Shown one piece after another: positions 63,765-64,000 of a stretch of 64,000 bases of DNA. The notes below the pieces were generated by a model. The model was not told where the DNA came from. It made no database searches and saw only the letters and a list, made by a program, of their open reading frames with translations. The DNA is from Xanthobacter autotrophicus (GTDB lineage: Bacteria > Pseudomonadota > Alphaproteobacteria > Rhizobiales > Xanthobacteraceae): NCBI RefSeq assembly GCF_005871085.1, contig NZ_VAUP01000037.1:282105-346104 (forward strand). The letters are read 5' to 3'. Numbering within the stretch: position 1 is the first letter of the stretch; the number at the start of each line of letters is the position of its first letter. The position numbers were made by a program, and so were the translations under genes.

Positions 63765-63797
63765 TCACTCGATGATGGAGGCGACGACGCCGGCACC
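63765..63797 (-). pseudogene. Relic second 3' end of a tuf gene
   Basis: On the minus strand these 33 bases read [10 protein letters not shown] and a stop, the exact C-terminus of EF-Tu. They lie between the real tuf stop and its terminator. Eight of the ten codons could be compared and most differ from the intact gene by synonymous bases (for example GCC GGC GTC GTC against GCA GGG GTG GTT). The similarity fades upstream. It looks like the remains of another tuf copy left by recombination or conversion between duplicates. Confidence 0.7.
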
Positions 63798-63839
63798 CCA
63801 ACCCGGCCGCGCTTGTCGCGGACGGGCCGGTTGCTTCGA

Positions 63840-64000
63840 TCACTCGATGATCGAAGCAACCACCCCTGCTCCAACCGTGCGGCCACCCTCGCGGATGGCG
63901 AAGCGCAGCTTTTCTTCCATGGCGATGGGAACGATCAGCGCCACGTCCATGGACACGTTGTCGCCCGGCATCACCATCTCGGTGCCTTCCGGCAGCGTGC
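63840..64000 (-). CDS. tuf: Elongation factor Tu, C-terminal part (cut by window end)
   Basis: The last 53 codons encode [20 protein letters not shown] and end in [11 protein letters not shown], unmistakably the third domain of EF-Tu. It delivers aminoacyl-tRNA to the ribosome. The gene continues beyond 64000. A duplicate of its last 11 codons lies just downstream. Confidence 0.98.
   Translation of the reverse strand, partial: TLPEGTEMVMPGDNVSMDVALIVPIAMEEKLRFAIREGGRTVGAGVVASIIE

Overview
The window is a high-GC chromosomal segment with tightly packed, mostly operonic genes. The core block at the right end (tuf, tRNA-Trp, secE, nusG, rplK, rplA, rplJ, rplL, rpoB, rpoC, all on the minus strand), a complete kdpFABC-kdpDE potassium system, a pta-ackA-DUF3141-fabI cluster and DUF1127 all point to an alphaproteobacterium of the order Hyphomicrobiales (Rhizobiales). 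A Xanthobacter/Azorhizobium-like relative is my guess, not something the sequence proves. I see no rRNA genes, CRISPR arrays, insertion sequences or prophage genes.

Layout. 1-9 kb: the tail of an unknown gene and its terminator, then (minus) an alpha-2-macroglobulin-like protein translationally coupled to penicillin-binding protein 1C, a family 2 glycosyltransferase and a 62-residue protein. 9-16.4 kb (minus): pta-ackA-DUF3141-fabI, a tightly coupled acyl-phosphate/acyl-CoA cluster, then a SulP anion transporter. 16.8-26 kb: a VanZ-like protein; mmsA and a GMC oxidoreductase, each divergent from its own LysR regulator, the two regulators being paralogues that meet tail to tail; an acyl-CoA synthetase; and an amidase with a tiny GatC-like partner. 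26.3-34.8 kb (plus): a 27-residue small ORF, kdpF, kdpA, a 56-residue small ORF, kdpB, kdpC, kdpD and kdpE. 34.8-41.3 kb: an MFS transporter, an eight-haem cytochrome with HEAT and TPR repeats, a TerC-family membrane protein with a suggestive leader, and uppP. 41.3-49.8 kb: an Asp/Glu/hydantoin-racemase-like gene facing a peptide-type ABC operon that ends in an M20 amidohydrolase and a ureidoglycolate lyase. This looks like ureide or N-carbamoyl scavenging behind a canonical sigma-54 promoter. 49.9-64 kb (minus): the rpo/ribosomal block.

The most interesting non-gene signals are: a dispersed ~102-bp element present twice (24079-24180 and, inverted, 31239-31341), whose two hairpins are kept by compensatory changes; four 14-bp tandem units that form the whole kdpD-kdpE junction; two unlisted-size membrane miniproteins inside the kdp operon; a three-half-site leader before the TerC gene that can form two mutually exclusive hairpins, one covering the ribosome-binding site; the sigma-54 promoter with an upstream inverted repeat at the ABC operon; and a second, relic tuf 3' end just downstream of the real one. 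Start codons were chosen from Shine-Dalgarno position, overlap with the upstream stop and family length. Several genes (sulP, rplJ, a permease, an ABC ATPase) appear to use GTG or TTG starts.
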